This document shows positions 1-7,622 of a stretch of DNA of 15,531 nt, piece after piece; within the stretch, counting starts at the first letter, position 1, and the number at the start of each line of letters is the position of its first letter. The stretch comes from Caldithrix sp. RBG_13_44_9 (GTDB taxonomy: Bacteria > Calditrichota > Calditrichia > RBG-13-44-9), in NCBI GenBank assembly GCA_001771055.1, contig MESS01000049.1, positions 1-15,531 on the forward strand. The letters run 5' to 3'. The notes beneath the pieces were generated by a model, which was not told where the DNA came from, ran no database searches, and saw nothing but the letters and a program-made list of their open reading frames with translations. The position numbers and the translations under genes are program-made.

Positions 1-728
1 CCCTCGATGATAGAAGCCATGGTCACTATCTGATGGCGGTTCATCCGTAGCCGGGACATCTGAAATTGTACAGTATCCTGTTTAAAAACAGCCAGAACCT
101 CTGAAACCAATCTTTTTAGTATCTCCTTTTCATCCATTTGAAAAGAAAAGAAGTAGGTCTCTGGAAGAAGGTAACCTTCCAGGCTGGCAGCCTCAACACC
201 AAATTCCCGGCAAATGCTGGTATCATTCACCATTCTCATGAAACGGGTAGAATCAATATCTAAACGAGAAGTCAAAATACTGGTAATTTCGCTGGCTTCC
301 AGTCCTTCCGGAAGGGTCACCTTTACGTCAGCCATTTCTGGTTGAGTTAAATATTGCAACAGTTGCCAGGGATGCAAATCTGCGGGAACGGAAAAATATC
401 CGGAATGAATTTTATTCTGGTAACCAGAGATTTTCCCTATAAAAATAAATGTTTTTTTATGTTTTAGAAGTTCCTCAGTCTCTAAAATTTCAGCAATTTC
501 CCTTAAAGAAGCACCCTTGTGAACGAATACCACTTTAGAATTTTTGAAATTTAGTTGTCCGCGGTCAAAGCCGGGAAAGAAAATTACTTTAAATCCTATA
601 CTCAAAATAAGCAGCAGCAGAACGGTGGTTATTAACCAATACTTCCGGGAGTAAAAAATCAGTCCCCGGAGAAGTAAATACCCGGAAAAAACGATTTTTG
701 CAGCAATTAATTTGGGTGAATAACTCAA
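1..728 (-). CDS. mltG: Endolytic murein transglycosylase MltG (C-terminus outside window)
   Basis: MltG cleaves nascent peptidoglycan strands within the chain at the outer face of the inner membrane and acts as a terminator of glycan polymerisation. Visible here are about 242 N-terminal residues: a short basic cytoplasmic start, one membrane segment (about residues 31-51, WLITTVLLLLILSIG), a LysM-like region, and the family landmarks VTLPEG (137-142) and LEGYLLPETY (183-192). The reading ends in ASIIEG; the glutamate in it (codon at 5-3) matches the catalytic Glu of the family (E218 in E. coli). I chose the TTG at 728 because AGGAG (738-734) lies 5 nt upstream. The ATG touching the SD (733-731) is in another frame and stops after two codons. 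The gene follows the trpC-like gene by 19 nt, so co-transcription is likely. The 3' part is missing because of the window edge, not because of damage. Identification is confident. Confidence 0.93.
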   Translation of the reverse strand, partial: MSYSPKLIAAKIVFSGYLLLRGLIFYSRKYWLITTVLLLLILSIGFKVIFFPGFDRGQLNFKNSKVVFVHKGASLREIAEILETEELLKHKKTFIFIGKISGYQNKIHSGYFSVPADLHPWQLLQYLTQPEMADVKVTLPEGLEASEITSILTSRLDIDSTRFMRMVNDTSICREFGVEAASLEGYLLPETYFFSFQMDEKEILKRLVSEVLAVFKQDTVQFQMSRLRMNRHQIVTMASIIE

Positions 729-733
729 TACAT

Positions 734-738
734 CTCCT
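734..738 (-). promoter_or_regulatory. RBS deciding the TTG start of mltG
   Basis: AGGAG stands 5 nt before TTG (728-726). The ATG at 733-731 directly abuts the SD, leaving no spacer, and its frame reads ATG-TAT-TGA, so it cannot be the gene start. Confidence 0.75.
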
Positions 739-747
739 GTTCGACAA

Positions 748-1557
748 TTACAGTTGACGGTCCGGCCAGTTATTTTGAATCATACGTTCTAAAACCTTAA
801 GGGCATCAGGCTGCCAGAGCCAATCATCGTTCAGTAAAAAATGATGAATTCCCTGGTCGCGGAAATAGTCAATTTCCCGGGGAGAGAGCCAGGGTGTACG
901 GACAATGACTGGCAGCGGTGAGGGTTTTGCTTCCTTCATCCTCCGATAAAATTCAGATTTAAGAACTCCAGAAATACCTTCCTTTTCGATCACTACTCCG
1001 CCAATAATTTCATGGTCAATATTTTCTAACTCTGTGGTACTATCGATTTTTATAAACGGCTCCATACCCAGTTGAAAGGCCACCTCGCTAAACAATCCCA
1101 GTTTCTTTGAGTCTAAAAATTCGCTATCTAACAGAATACCATCAGATCCATAAGATTTTGCCTGATATATCTGAACCTCGTCAATAAAAAAATCATGCTG
1201 TATGACACTTATTTCTGCTCCGGTTTTAACCAGCTTTATATGGGCAGGATCTCCGCCCATAAACTCCCGGTCACTGGCTACCAAAAACACCGCCAGATTC
1301 ATTTTAGACAGTGACCTGGTTAGTTTAAAGGGTTCATAATTTTCAATCTCACCATTCCCGGTCAGATATTTTCGCTGCAGTGGAACGATCACAGGAATGG
1401 TTTTTGAATTATTTAAGGTGACCTGGGCACTATTAAAATCGGTACCTACCGAAAAAACGGCATTACGGATCAATCCGATTTCAAATTTTTTTTTGATCTG
1501 GGTTACTTCTTTTAATTTTAACTTGACAATTGCATCCTGCAATTTTTTCTTCAGCAT
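748..1557 (-). CDS. TrpC-like (indole-3-glycerol phosphate synthase fold) protein lacking known catalytic residues
   Basis: The 269-residue protein aligns by eye with TrpC through the barrel: the stretch VQIYQAKSYGSDGILLDSEF (128-147) corresponds to the canonical 'yQIYeAR..gADaiLLi' and FLVASDREFMGG (91-102) to 'SVLTde.yF.Gs'. Real TrpC closes the indole ring from CdRP using residues numbered E51, K53, K110, E159, N180 and S211 in the Sulfolobus enzyme. Here the KDF motif reads HDF (H121), the E159 position reads K170 (FIKID), 'GINNRDL' reads GVVIEKEG (187-194), the 'SESGI' segment reads RTPWL (220-224), and the N-terminal 'EIKRASPS' motif is replaced around VPLQRKYLT (58-66). I therefore infer it does not make indole-glycerol phosphate; it may be a pseudoenzyme or a barrel with another substrate. 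The start ATG has GAGGG overlapping the stop of the trpD-like gene 14 nt upstream. Fold assignment is fairly sure; function is unknown. Confidence 0.7.
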   Translation of the reverse strand: MLKKKLQDAIVKLKLKEVTQIKKKFEIGLIRNAVFSVGTDFNSAQVTLNNSKTIPVIVPLQRKYLTGNGEIENYEPFKLTRSLSKMNLAVFLVASDREFMGGDPAHIKLVKTGAEISVIQHDFFIDEVQIYQAKSYGSDGILLDSEFLDSKKLGLFSEVAFQLGMEPFIKIDSTTELENIDHEIIGGVVIEKEGISGVLKSEFYRRMKEAKPSPLPVIVRTPWLSPREIDYFRDQGIHHFLLNDDWLWQPDALKVLERMIQNNWPDRQL

Positions 1558-1571
1558 GAATGTTTCTACCC

Positions 1572-2588
1572 TCAGTTTAACATTTTACTGACTTCAATCA
1601 TTTGCTCCAATTTATGCCAGGCTGAACCACTGTCAATTGATTCGGTGGCTTTATGAATTCCTTCCTCCAGTTGCTTTACTAAACCACTCACTTTCAAAGC
1701 AGCTGCGGCATTGATCAACGTTACTTCTCGCGGTCCGCCCTTCTTTCCATTTAAAATATCAATAATAATTTTTTTATTAAGCATGGCATCTCCGCCCTTA
1801 AGGGTCTCAATGGAATACCGCTTTAGACCAACATCTTCCGGATTAATCTCATATTCTTCTATTTCGCTTCCTTTTACTTCTACAATATGGGTTTTACCGC
1901 AGATATTCACTTCATCCAGACCATTTTCCCCACTCACCACCATGGCACTGAAAATGCCAAATTCCATTAATACCTGGGCGATCAATCGCGATAATTTCTG
2001 ATCATATACTCCGATCAGATGCCTTTTGGTAAGTGCCGGCTTGGTCAAAGGGTCCAGAATATTTATGATGGTGCGGGCACCAAGACTTTGCCGGATGGAT
2101 ACAAAATTCCGGGGTGAAGGCTTATATCTGGGGGCAAAAATAAAAGCTAGACCGATCTCCTGAAAAATATTATAGAACTGGTCTGGAAAAAGTTCAGTTT
2201 TCACTCCCAGGGCTTTAAGCACATCGGCACTTCCACACTGGCTGGATACCGAATGATAACCATGCTTGATTACTTTAGCTCCGGCGCCTGCTGCAACTAT
2301 TGCCGCAACTGTTGAAATATTGAAAGTTCCCAGATTATCGCCTCCGGTACCGCTGGTATCAATAGCATTTTCGTCGGCAATGGATAAGGGTGTGATCCGG
2401 TCGCGGTAAGCCTGTACTGAACCCATCAGTTCATCCACGGTACTGCCTTTCAGCTGCAGAGCGATGAGAAAAGCCGAGATCTGGGCTTCACTGGCTTGAT
2501 CAGATAAAATTTCTTCCATTACCTTATAGGACTCCTCCCGTGACAGGCTCTTTCCTTCCAGGAATTTAGCAATGGCCTCTTTGATCAT
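1572..2588 (-). CDS. trpD: Anthranilate phosphoribosyltransferase-family protein (TrpD-like, altered anthranilate site)
   Basis: The family transfers anthranilate to PRPP in tryptophan synthesis, or, in relatives, joins other bases to PRPP. The 338-residue length and whole-protein pattern fit TrpD: helical N-domain, GTGGD (80-84) and NIST (90-93) for pyrophosphate/PRPP, KHG (108-110), GSADVLKALG, GLDEVN (223-228, Mg2+ acid pair D225/E226), GGDA (265-268) and the terminal IDSG. PRPP and metal elements are intact, and R166 aligns with the anthranilate-binding Arg164 of Sulfolobus TrpD. However, canonical KHGNR is KHGYH (N to Y111, R to H112), 'HPAM' is KPSP (His to K156), 'GPLTNPA' is DPLTKPA, and 'GGDAxEN' is GGDAMLN. 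A true TrpD with drifted motifs, or a phosphoribosyltransferase for another acceptor, are both possible. Start: ATG with GAGG 10 nt upstream. It is followed at 14 nt by the trpC-like gene, with no other trp genes in view. Confidence 0.78.
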   Translation of the reverse strand: MIKEAIAKFLEGKSLSREESYKVMEEILSDQASEAQISAFLIALQLKGSTVDELMGSVQAYRDRITPLSIADENAIDTSGTGGDNLGTFNISTVAAIVAAGAGAKVIKHGYHSVSSQCGSADVLKALGVKTELFPDQFYNIFQEIGLAFIFAPRYKPSPRNFVSIRQSLGARTIINILDPLTKPALTKRHLIGVYDQKLSRLIAQVLMEFGIFSAMVVSGENGLDEVNICGKTHIVEVKGSEIEEYEINPEDVGLKRYSIETLKGGDAMLNKKIIIDILNGKKGGPREVTLINAAAALKVSGLVKQLEEGIHKATESIDSGSAWHKLEQMIEVSKMLN

Positions 2589-2652
2589 AATGTCAGTTCC
2601 TCGATTTTGATCATTTCAGAAAAACAGCCCATTTGGATTTCCTGCATGCATA

Positions 2653-3552
2653 TCAGTACTTACTACCCACACCAGATATAGTCTGGCGAATCCGGTCTTT
2701 GAAATGGAGATTTTCGCCAAAGGTTTCATCAATCGGCAGAAAAGAATTTCTGAATACATATTTTGAATCCCGGAAATCAATTTGCAGAATCCCAAGATAT
2801 TCTCCATCAAATCCACTCTGGACCACTATTTGATTCCCGAAGTTCTTCACGGCAATTTCCTGAGTATGTCCGGCAATGACCACATCGATTTCAGGAAATC
2901 TTTCGGCTAATCCCACAGCCTTATCAAAACTTCCATGATAGAGTAACAGCAGTAGATCAACATTCGGATGTATTTGCTGCAGTATTTCATTCAGGATTTT
3001 TTGCTCCGGAACAACTGATAATACTTCGATCATAGAATAATCAAAACTAGCTGAATCCGTCAGGCTTACTACTCCAATTTTGTAATCTCCCTTTTGCAGC
3101 GTGATAAAAGCAGAACCCGGCCTCTCCTTGATGGTTTTGAACTGGAGATTATCTGTAAGTACCGGCAGACCGAAATGATCAAGGCCCCGAAGCAAAAACT
3201 CTATTCCATCCACAAATTCCTGGTCTCCCAGAACAATTGCATCATAATCAAGATAGTCCATCATTTCCAGCATCAGCCAATTCCCGGCCTGCAAAGGATA
3301 TGATTTAAAAAAGTCCCCACTGTCAATCAGAATCATATCAGGATGAATCCGTTGCAGCGAATCAACTGCAGTAACCAAGCGGGTCATTCCGCCCAGATAG
3401 GCCTGCTGACAGTTACAAGGTTCTAAATAGCCGTTGAGATTGCTGGTATAGACAATAAAGAGAGTTTGACTGTTCCCATTTATGGCAGATAATAAAACAA
3501 AGAAAATTAAGACAAATTTGGTCAACATATTTTTCGAACAGATATCCATCAT
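2653..3552 (-). CDS. Secreted UshA/5'-nucleotidase-like metallophosphatase-fold protein with incomplete metal site
   Basis: A 299-residue exported protein: a hydrophobic signal segment (about 10-23, LTKFVLIFFVLLSA) is followed by the calcineurin-like phosphoesterase fold seen in UshA. Landmarks in order are YTSNLNG (35-41), EPCNC (44-48), GGMTR (54-58), DSGDFF (77-82), LGDQEF (108-113), YHGSFD (205-210) and GHTQ (228-231). By comparison with E. coli UshA, the D80, H206, H229 and Q231 equivalents remain, but D41 and H43 are Asn (N38, N40), N116 is D110 and H117 is Q111. Only the N-terminal metallophosphatase domain is present; UshA's C-terminal nucleotide-binding domain is absent. The EPCxC-GG pattern resembles a UshA-like subfamily I recall from other bacteria, often with altered metal ligands. 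Classical phosphatase activity is doubtful. ATG codons at 3552, 3549 and 3528 are all possible starts; none has a good SD. It lies 64 nt upstream of the trpD-like gene. Confidence 0.72.
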   Translation of the reverse strand: MMDICSKNMLTKFVLIFFVLLSAINGNSQTLFIVYTSNLNGYLEPCNCQQAYLGGMTRLVTAVDSLQRIHPDMILIDSGDFFKSYPLQAGNWLMLEMMDYLDYDAIVLGDQEFVDGIEFLLRGLDHFGLPVLTDNLQFKTIKERPGSAFITLQKGDYKIGVVSLTDSASFDYSMIEVLSVVPEQKILNEILQQIHPNVDLLLLLYHGSFDKAVGLAERFPEIDVVIAGHTQEIAVKNFGNQIVVQSGFDGEYLGILQIDFRDSKYVFRNSFLPIDETFGENLHFKDRIRQTISGVGSKY

Positions 3553-3704
3553 TATATCATCGATTGGACAACCTAATTTATAAATAAAATCGAATAAGTG
3601 CTGTGCTTTAAAATATGGAGATCACTTATACCAGTAAAGACTATTCAGATTTATTGATTACTGATTTTAGAGGGAAAATTTACAAACGATCCGAAAAAAA
3701 ACCA

Positions 3705-4568
3705 TCAATTTTTTGCACCAATTTTCGTTAATTGCTCCTGGGCATGGTAAGAACTTCTGACCAGAGGTCCACTTTCCACCTGAGGAATTCCCTGCTTCTC
3801 AGCGAAAATTTTAAGTTCCTGAAATTCATCAGGATGGTAATATTTTTCTACTGGTAGATTTTTGGAGCCGGGCTGAAGATACTGGCCAATGGTCAGAAGA
3901 TCCAGTTTTATCTTGACCAATTTGGAGAACAAGTCAATGATTTCGGTCCAGGTTTCTCCCAACCCAATCATCATTCCGCTCTTGGTGATCAGCTTTTCCT
4001 GCTTGGCAGCTTTCAAAATATTCAGTGAAGTGTCAAAGTCGGCCATCGGCCGGGCTTTGGGATAAAGACGCGGTACTACTTCCAGATTATGATTTAAAAT
4101 ATCAGGTCTGGAGATAAATATAGATTTCAGTGATGCCTGATCCCCTTTAAAATCCGGAATTAATAGTTCTACCGTACAATGAGGACAGAATTTTCTGATC
4201 CGGTTGACACAGTGAACAAAATGCCCGGCACCTCCATCGGGCAGATCATCACGGGTAACAGAAGTAATTACCACATGGCGTAAATCAAGCTTCTTGACGG
4301 CTATGGCCAGACGTTCTGGTTCTGCCGGATCAGGTGGTGAGACAGTTCCTTTTTCAACCGCACAAAACCGGCAGTTGCGGGTGCATATATTTCCCAGGAT
4401 CATGAAGGTAGCCGTGCGTCGTGACCAGCAGTCCCCGACATTTGGACAGCGGGCACTCTGACAGACGGTATGAAGATTTTTATGACTTATTAATTCCCGG
4501 ACTTCGTGATAGGATTTTGAAGAAGCCAGGTGAACCTTAAGCCAGGCTGGTTTTCTGGAATAATTCAC
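3705..4568 (-). CDS. lipA: Lipoyl synthase
   Basis: LipA is a radical-SAM enzyme that inserts two sulfur atoms into the octanoyl chain carried on lipoyl domains of 2-oxoacid dehydrogenases or GcvH. The 287-residue protein shows the auxiliary-cluster motif CX4CX5C (C36, C41, C47 in CQSARCPNVGDCW), the radical-SAM CX3CX2C motif (C62, C66, C69 in CTRNCRFC), VTRDDLPDGG (104-113), NHNLEVVPRL (159-168) and the C-terminal RSSY (271-274), whose serine ligates the auxiliary cluster. Nothing essential is missing. The start is GTG at 4568, with no clear SD; the conserved RKPAWLKV begins at residue 5, so an alternative start far downstream is unlikely. fabH lies 50 nt upstream in the same direction, so a fabH-lipA transcript from the 5657-5685 promoter is the simplest reading. 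No lipB or lplA is in the window. Confidence 0.96.
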   Translation of the reverse strand: MNYSRKPAWLKVHLASSKSYHEVRELISHKNLHTVCQSARCPNVGDCWSRRTATFMILGNICTRNCRFCAVEKGTVSPPDPAEPERLAIAVKKLDLRHVVITSVTRDDLPDGGAGHFVHCVNRIRKFCPHCTVELLIPDFKGDQASLKSIFISRPDILNHNLEVVPRLYPKARPMADFDTSLNILKAAKQEKLITKSGMMIGLGETWTEIIDLFSKLVKIKLDLLTIGQYLQPGSKNLPVEKYYHPDEFQELKIFAEKQGIPQVESGPLVRSSYHAQEQLTKIGAKN

Positions 4569-4618
4569 TTTAACATTGAGTTCTATAAAATGAAAAGGTT
4601 GTTCTACTTTTTATCAAT

Positions 4619-5614
4619 TTACCATCTTACCAGAGACGATGCCCAGGTAAAACCGCTTCCAAAGGAAGCCAGAGCTACCAGACTGCCTTCCTTGATTCTC
4701 CCCTCCTGGACGGCCTCACTGAGGCAAATCGGAATAGTGGCTGCAGTGGTATTTCCATATTTATGAATGTTGCTGTACATTTTATCCATTCCAATCCCCA
4801 ATTTTTCAGCCACTGCTTCAGTGATCCGCAAGTTTGCCTGGTGCGGAACTACCAGATCCACATCAGCTATAGTATATCCAGCCTCATTCAACGCTTCATT
4901 AATCACTTCCGGAAACATGGTAACAGCATGTTTAAAAACATAGCGTCCTTCCATTTTGGGATAAATTCGGTCAGTCTGCAGCATATCTGCACTCACCCGC
5001 GGATGATGAGTAACTGCCGGCCATTCTCCCCATAGCTTCTTGGTAAAACGGCCATCGGCATGCAGTTTTGAGACAATAACTCCACGATGGGGATCATCTG
5101 AGGCTGTCAAGACTGCGGCACCAGCACCATCTCCGAAAAGGACCGCCATATCCCGTCCACGAGTACTAAGGTCCAGTCCAGTGCTTTGTATTTCGGCTCC
5201 AACCAGCAGGATAGTCTTATAGATACCGTTGCGAATAAATTGATCTGCGATCGCCAGACCATATACGAAACCGCTGCATTGATTCCGGACATCCAGACAG
5301 GGCACTCCAGGAATCTGCAATTTCTCCTGTAAAAAACAACCTGCACCAGGAAATACATGATCCGACTCCATGCAGGCAAATATAATAAAGTCGATGTCTT
5401 TAGGCTCAAGATTGGCCCGTTGTAATGCCATCTTCGTGGCCTCCAGACCCAGACCAGATACCGTATCGCCTTCTTTCACCCAACGCCGTTCAACAATCCC
5501 GCTCCTTTCCCTGATCCATTCATCCGTAGTATCCATTATTTTTCCCAAATCATGATTGGTCACCACTCTTTCAGGCAGATAGTGTCCGACACCGGTGAAA
5601 ACTGTTCTTTTCAT
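4619..5614 (-). CDS. fabH: Beta-ketoacyl-ACP synthase III
   Basis: FabH condenses an acyl-CoA primer with malonyl-ACP to start type II fatty acid synthesis in the cytosol. The 331-residue length is standard. The thiolase-fold catalytic triad is visible as C113 (RNQCSGFVYG), H258 (VPHQAN) and N288 (KYGNTTAA), with the GDGAGA motif (161-166), DEWIRERSGI (31-40) and the closing FGSGFTWA (318-325). The residues before the nucleophile are NQ rather than the AA seen in E. coli; I regard this as lineage variation. The start is ATG at 5614; AAAGGG about 11 nt upstream is a mediocre SD. A good promoter lies 43-71 nt upstream. lipA follows after 50 nt, which makes sense because octanoyl-ACP from this pathway is the precursor of lipoate. 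Identification is secure; primer preference cannot be read from sequence. Confidence 0.95.
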   Translation of the reverse strand: MKRTVFTGVGHYLPERVVTNHDLGKIMDTTDEWIRERSGIVERRWVKEGDTVSGLGLEATKMALQRANLEPKDIDFIIFACMESDHVFPGAGCFLQEKLQIPGVPCLDVRNQCSGFVYGLAIADQFIRNGIYKTILLVGAEIQSTGLDLSTRGRDMAVLFGDGAGAAVLTASDDPHRGVIVSKLHADGRFTKKLWGEWPAVTHHPRVSADMLQTDRIYPKMEGRYVFKHAVTMFPEVINEALNEAGYTIADVDLVVPHQANLRITEAVAEKLGIGMDKMYSNIHKYGNTTAATIPICLSEAVQEGRIKEGSLVALASFGSGFTWASSLVRW

Positions 5615-5656
5615 CTCTATTTGACCCTTTTTTAGTTTTCAAATATTGCTTGTGAG

Positions 5657-5685
5657 AATATAGTAGAGGTAGACTTTTATTTCAA
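5657..5685 (-). promoter_or_regulatory. Sigma70-like promoter for fabH-lipA
   Basis: On the minus strand TTGAAA (5685-5680) and TATATT (5662-5657) are separated by exactly 17 nt, each box differing from consensus by one base. The predicted start falls around 5650, giving a 5' leader of about 36 nt. It lies in the 177-nt gap between fmt and fabH, so fabH probably has its own promoter even if read-through from fmt also occurs. No convincing terminator was seen in that gap. Confidence 0.6.
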
Positions 5686-5791
5686 GATGAGAAAAAAAAT
5701 ATAAAAAAATTGTATGGGATTTACCACTGAAGTCCTTGTTTTATAACAAATTACCAATAAACCAAAGTGCTCGACAAAATCCTGAATTTCC

Positions 5792-6724
5792 TTATAAAAA
5801 TCGAATCCCGGGTTTCAGTTTATAACCGCGTAAAAAATCACCTGTCATCAGACGCTTTTTCCCTTCTTTCTGTAATTCTAAAATTTCAATAATTCCAGGT
5901 GAACAAGCTATCTCCAGCTTTCCTGGATCACTATTCAGGATTGTACCTGGCGCTTGATCTACCTCGCTGGATGCGGAAACTCTGGCGCGATAGAAATTAA
6001 TTCGCTCACTCTGGAAATAGGCAAAACCGGTAGGGAAGGGAGAGAGTCCATGTATCCAATTTTTTAGTTCGGTAACTGGTTTATCAAATGAAAGGTGACA
6101 GTGATCTTTGGTAAGTTTCGGAGCTGGTGAAGACAATAGATGATTTTGCGAATGTAATTCATACTTACCACTTTGCAGCAAATCCAGCGCTTCCAGCAAA
6201 AGATCTGCCCCGGCAGCCGATAAGCGGTCATGCAATTCACCAGCGGTCTCATCTGGTAAGATGCTGGTTCTTTTTTGAAGAATGATATCCCCCGCATCAA
6301 TTTCCTTAGAAATTTTGATGATGGTATTACCGGTCTCTTTTTCGCCGGCAATTACTGTCCAGTTTATTGGAGCAGCTCCGCGATATTTGGGTAATAAAGA
6401 AGGGTGCAGATTGATAGTTCCTGCTGCTGGTTGCATGAATATTTCTTCAGGTAGAATACGAAAAGCCACGACTACATACACATCAGCTGATATTTGTGAG
6501 AGGACACTGATAAATGTTTTATCTTTTAGATTTTCAGGGTGAAGTATGGGAAAGAGGTGGTATCTTTGGGCCACTTCTTTTATAGGCTGCGGGAAAATTT
6601 TCTTCCCCCGTCCTTTGGGTTTATCTGGCTGAGTAACCACTCCGACAATCTGGTGGCGGGAATAAAAAATTTTCAATAATGAAGGTACAGCAAATTCAGG
6701 AGTTCCAAAAAATAGAATTTTCAA
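5792..6724 (-). CDS. fmt: Methionyl-tRNA formyltransferase
   Basis: Fmt formylates the amino group of Met on initiator tRNA using 10-formyl-THF, allowing normal translation initiation. The 310-residue protein has the expected N-terminal formyltransferase Rossmann domain: FFGTPEFAVPSL (5-16), TQPDKPKGRG (31-40), and the catalytic trio N105, H107 (INLHPSLLP) and D143 (EIDAGDI), with RGAAPINW (115-122) next to them. The C-terminal OB-like tRNA-binding domain (about 205-310) is present and full length. The start ATG has AAAGG 7 nt upstream. It begins 11 nt after the stop of def, the usual def-fmt partnership: Fmt adds the formyl group that Def later removes. Nothing odd seen. Confidence 0.97.
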   Translation of the reverse strand: MKILFFGTPEFAVPSLLKIFYSRHQIVGVVTQPDKPKGRGKKIFPQPIKEVAQRYHLFPILHPENLKDKTFISVLSQISADVYVVVAFRILPEEIFMQPAAGTINLHPSLLPKYRGAAPINWTVIAGEKETGNTIIKISKEIDAGDIILQKRTSILPDETAGELHDRLSAAGADLLLEALDLLQSGKYELHSQNHLLSSPAPKLTKDHCHLSFDKPVTELKNWIHGLSPFPTGFAYFQSERINFYRARVSASSEVDQAPGTILNSDPGKLEIACSPGIIEILELQKEGKKRLMTGDFLRGYKLKPGIRFL

Positions 6725-6735
6725 ACCTTTAACTG

Positions 6736-7245
6736 CTATGAAAAGGCTCCTTCTATTTCTTTGATCTGAGATTCGAGCATCTTTTTTCTGATAAAAGGGA
6801 TTCTATCGATAAACAGGATGCCATCCAGGTGATCATACTCGTGCTGGAACACCCTGGCTAATAAGCCCTCCAATTCCTCCTCGATTGTTTTCCCTTCAAT
6901 GGTCTGGTACTTTACCCAGATCATAAAGGGCCTGTCAACTTCAGCTCTTATCCCGGGAATACTTAAACATCCCTCTTCATAACTGTCAAGTCCCCGAGCA
7001 TCAATAATTTCAGGATTTATATAGGCCTGGGCTTCCCATTCCTCATTGATCAACTTTTTATCTATGACGAAGAACCGCAGCATGATATTCACCTGTGGAG
7101 CAGCTAACCCAATTCCCTCATTGATCCTCATCGTTTCAATCATATTGTCCACCAGGGTGGTCAATTCCTGGTCAAATTTTTCAACTGGATTAGCCGTCTG
7201 CCTCAAAGACGGATGGCCTATTTTTATTATGGGTATAAGCGTCAT
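6736..7245 (-). CDS. def: Peptide deformylase
   Basis: Def is the metalloenzyme that removes the formyl group from nascent N-terminal formyl-methionine at the ribosome. All three family motifs are intact in 169 residues: GIGLAAPQV (44-52), EGCLSIPG (91-98, metal ligand C93) and QHEYDHLDG (134-142, ligands H135 and H139, catalytic E136). The start ATG has GAAGGA 6 nt upstream. It sits 50 nt after yajC and 11 nt before fmt in one direction, fitting a translation/secretion operon. Length and motifs are those of a standard active enzyme. Confidence 0.97.
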   Translation of the reverse strand: MTLIPIIKIGHPSLRQTANPVEKFDQELTTLVDNMIETMRINEGIGLAAPQVNIMLRFFVIDKKLINEEWEAQAYINPEIIDARGLDSYEEGCLSIPGIRAEVDRPFMIWVKYQTIEGKTIEEELEGLLARVFQHEYDHLDGILFIDRIPFIRKKMLESQIKEIEGAFS

Positions 7246-7295
7246 TATCTATCCTTCAAATCAGTAATGCTTCTATCTAATAACTTTTAGATGCA

Positions 7296-7616
7296 TCAGG
7301 ATGACCGCGAGATACTAGAAACTGCAGTTCGGTCAACATCAATTTTCACATTATCATCGACCTTTACCACTAGGATTTTATCTTCATTTTTGGTCCCCAC
7401 GACTTTTCCATGCATCCCGCCAATGGTGACAATATCATCTCCCTTTTTAACTGAATCCAATAATTTTTGACGTTCACGCTGTTTTTTCGCTTGTGGACGA
7501 AGGATTAATAGATACATGACTAAAATGATCAGGATCAGGGGTAAAAAAGACAGAAAAGCATTTCCACCGCTTCCTGAACTCTGGCCTCCGGTCATGGCAT
7601 ATAAGGTTTCAACCAC
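7296..7616 (-). CDS. yajC: Sec translocon accessory protein YajC
   Basis: YajC is a small single-pass inner-membrane protein that associates with SecDF-YidC and the SecYEG translocon. The product is 106 residues from the GTG start: a short Gly/Ser-rich N-terminus, one membrane helix (FLSFLPLILIILVMYLLILR), the conserved RPQAKKQRE basic patch just after it, and the KKGDDIVTIGGMHGKVV segment typical of the cytosolic domain. I moved the start from the ATG at 7622 to the GTG at 7616, because the strong SD (AAAAGGAG, 7630-7623) touches the ATG but is 6 nt from the GTG. The order tgt-yajC is common in bacteria, but here def follows instead of the usual secD-secF. Confidence 0.92.
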   Translation of the reverse strand: MVETLYAMTGGQSSGSGGNAFLSFLPLILIILVMYLLILRPQAKKQRERQKLLDSVKKGDDIVTIGGMHGKVVGTKNEDKILVVKVDDNVKIDVDRTAVSSISRSS

Positions 7617-7622
7617 TTTCAT

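Noticed and set aside
2616..2816. Alternate-frame ORF over the 3' end of the UshA-like gene, possible frameshifted C-terminus
   Set aside because: The main frame ends plausibly after FKDRIRQ..., and the alternate frame shows no continuation of a domain.
3541..3604. TATAAT just upstream of the UshA-like gene as a -10 box
   Set aside because: No acceptable -35 box at 16-18 nt, and the box overlaps the start codon region, leaving no leader.
3691..3704. Poly-T run after lipA as a terminator
   Set aside because: No GC-bearing stem precedes it; the only pairing is A/T runs.
4619..5614. NQ before the FabH nucleophile as a sign of a different ketosynthase
   Set aside because: The full Cys-His-Asn triad and all flanking motifs are normal; I treat it as lineage variation.
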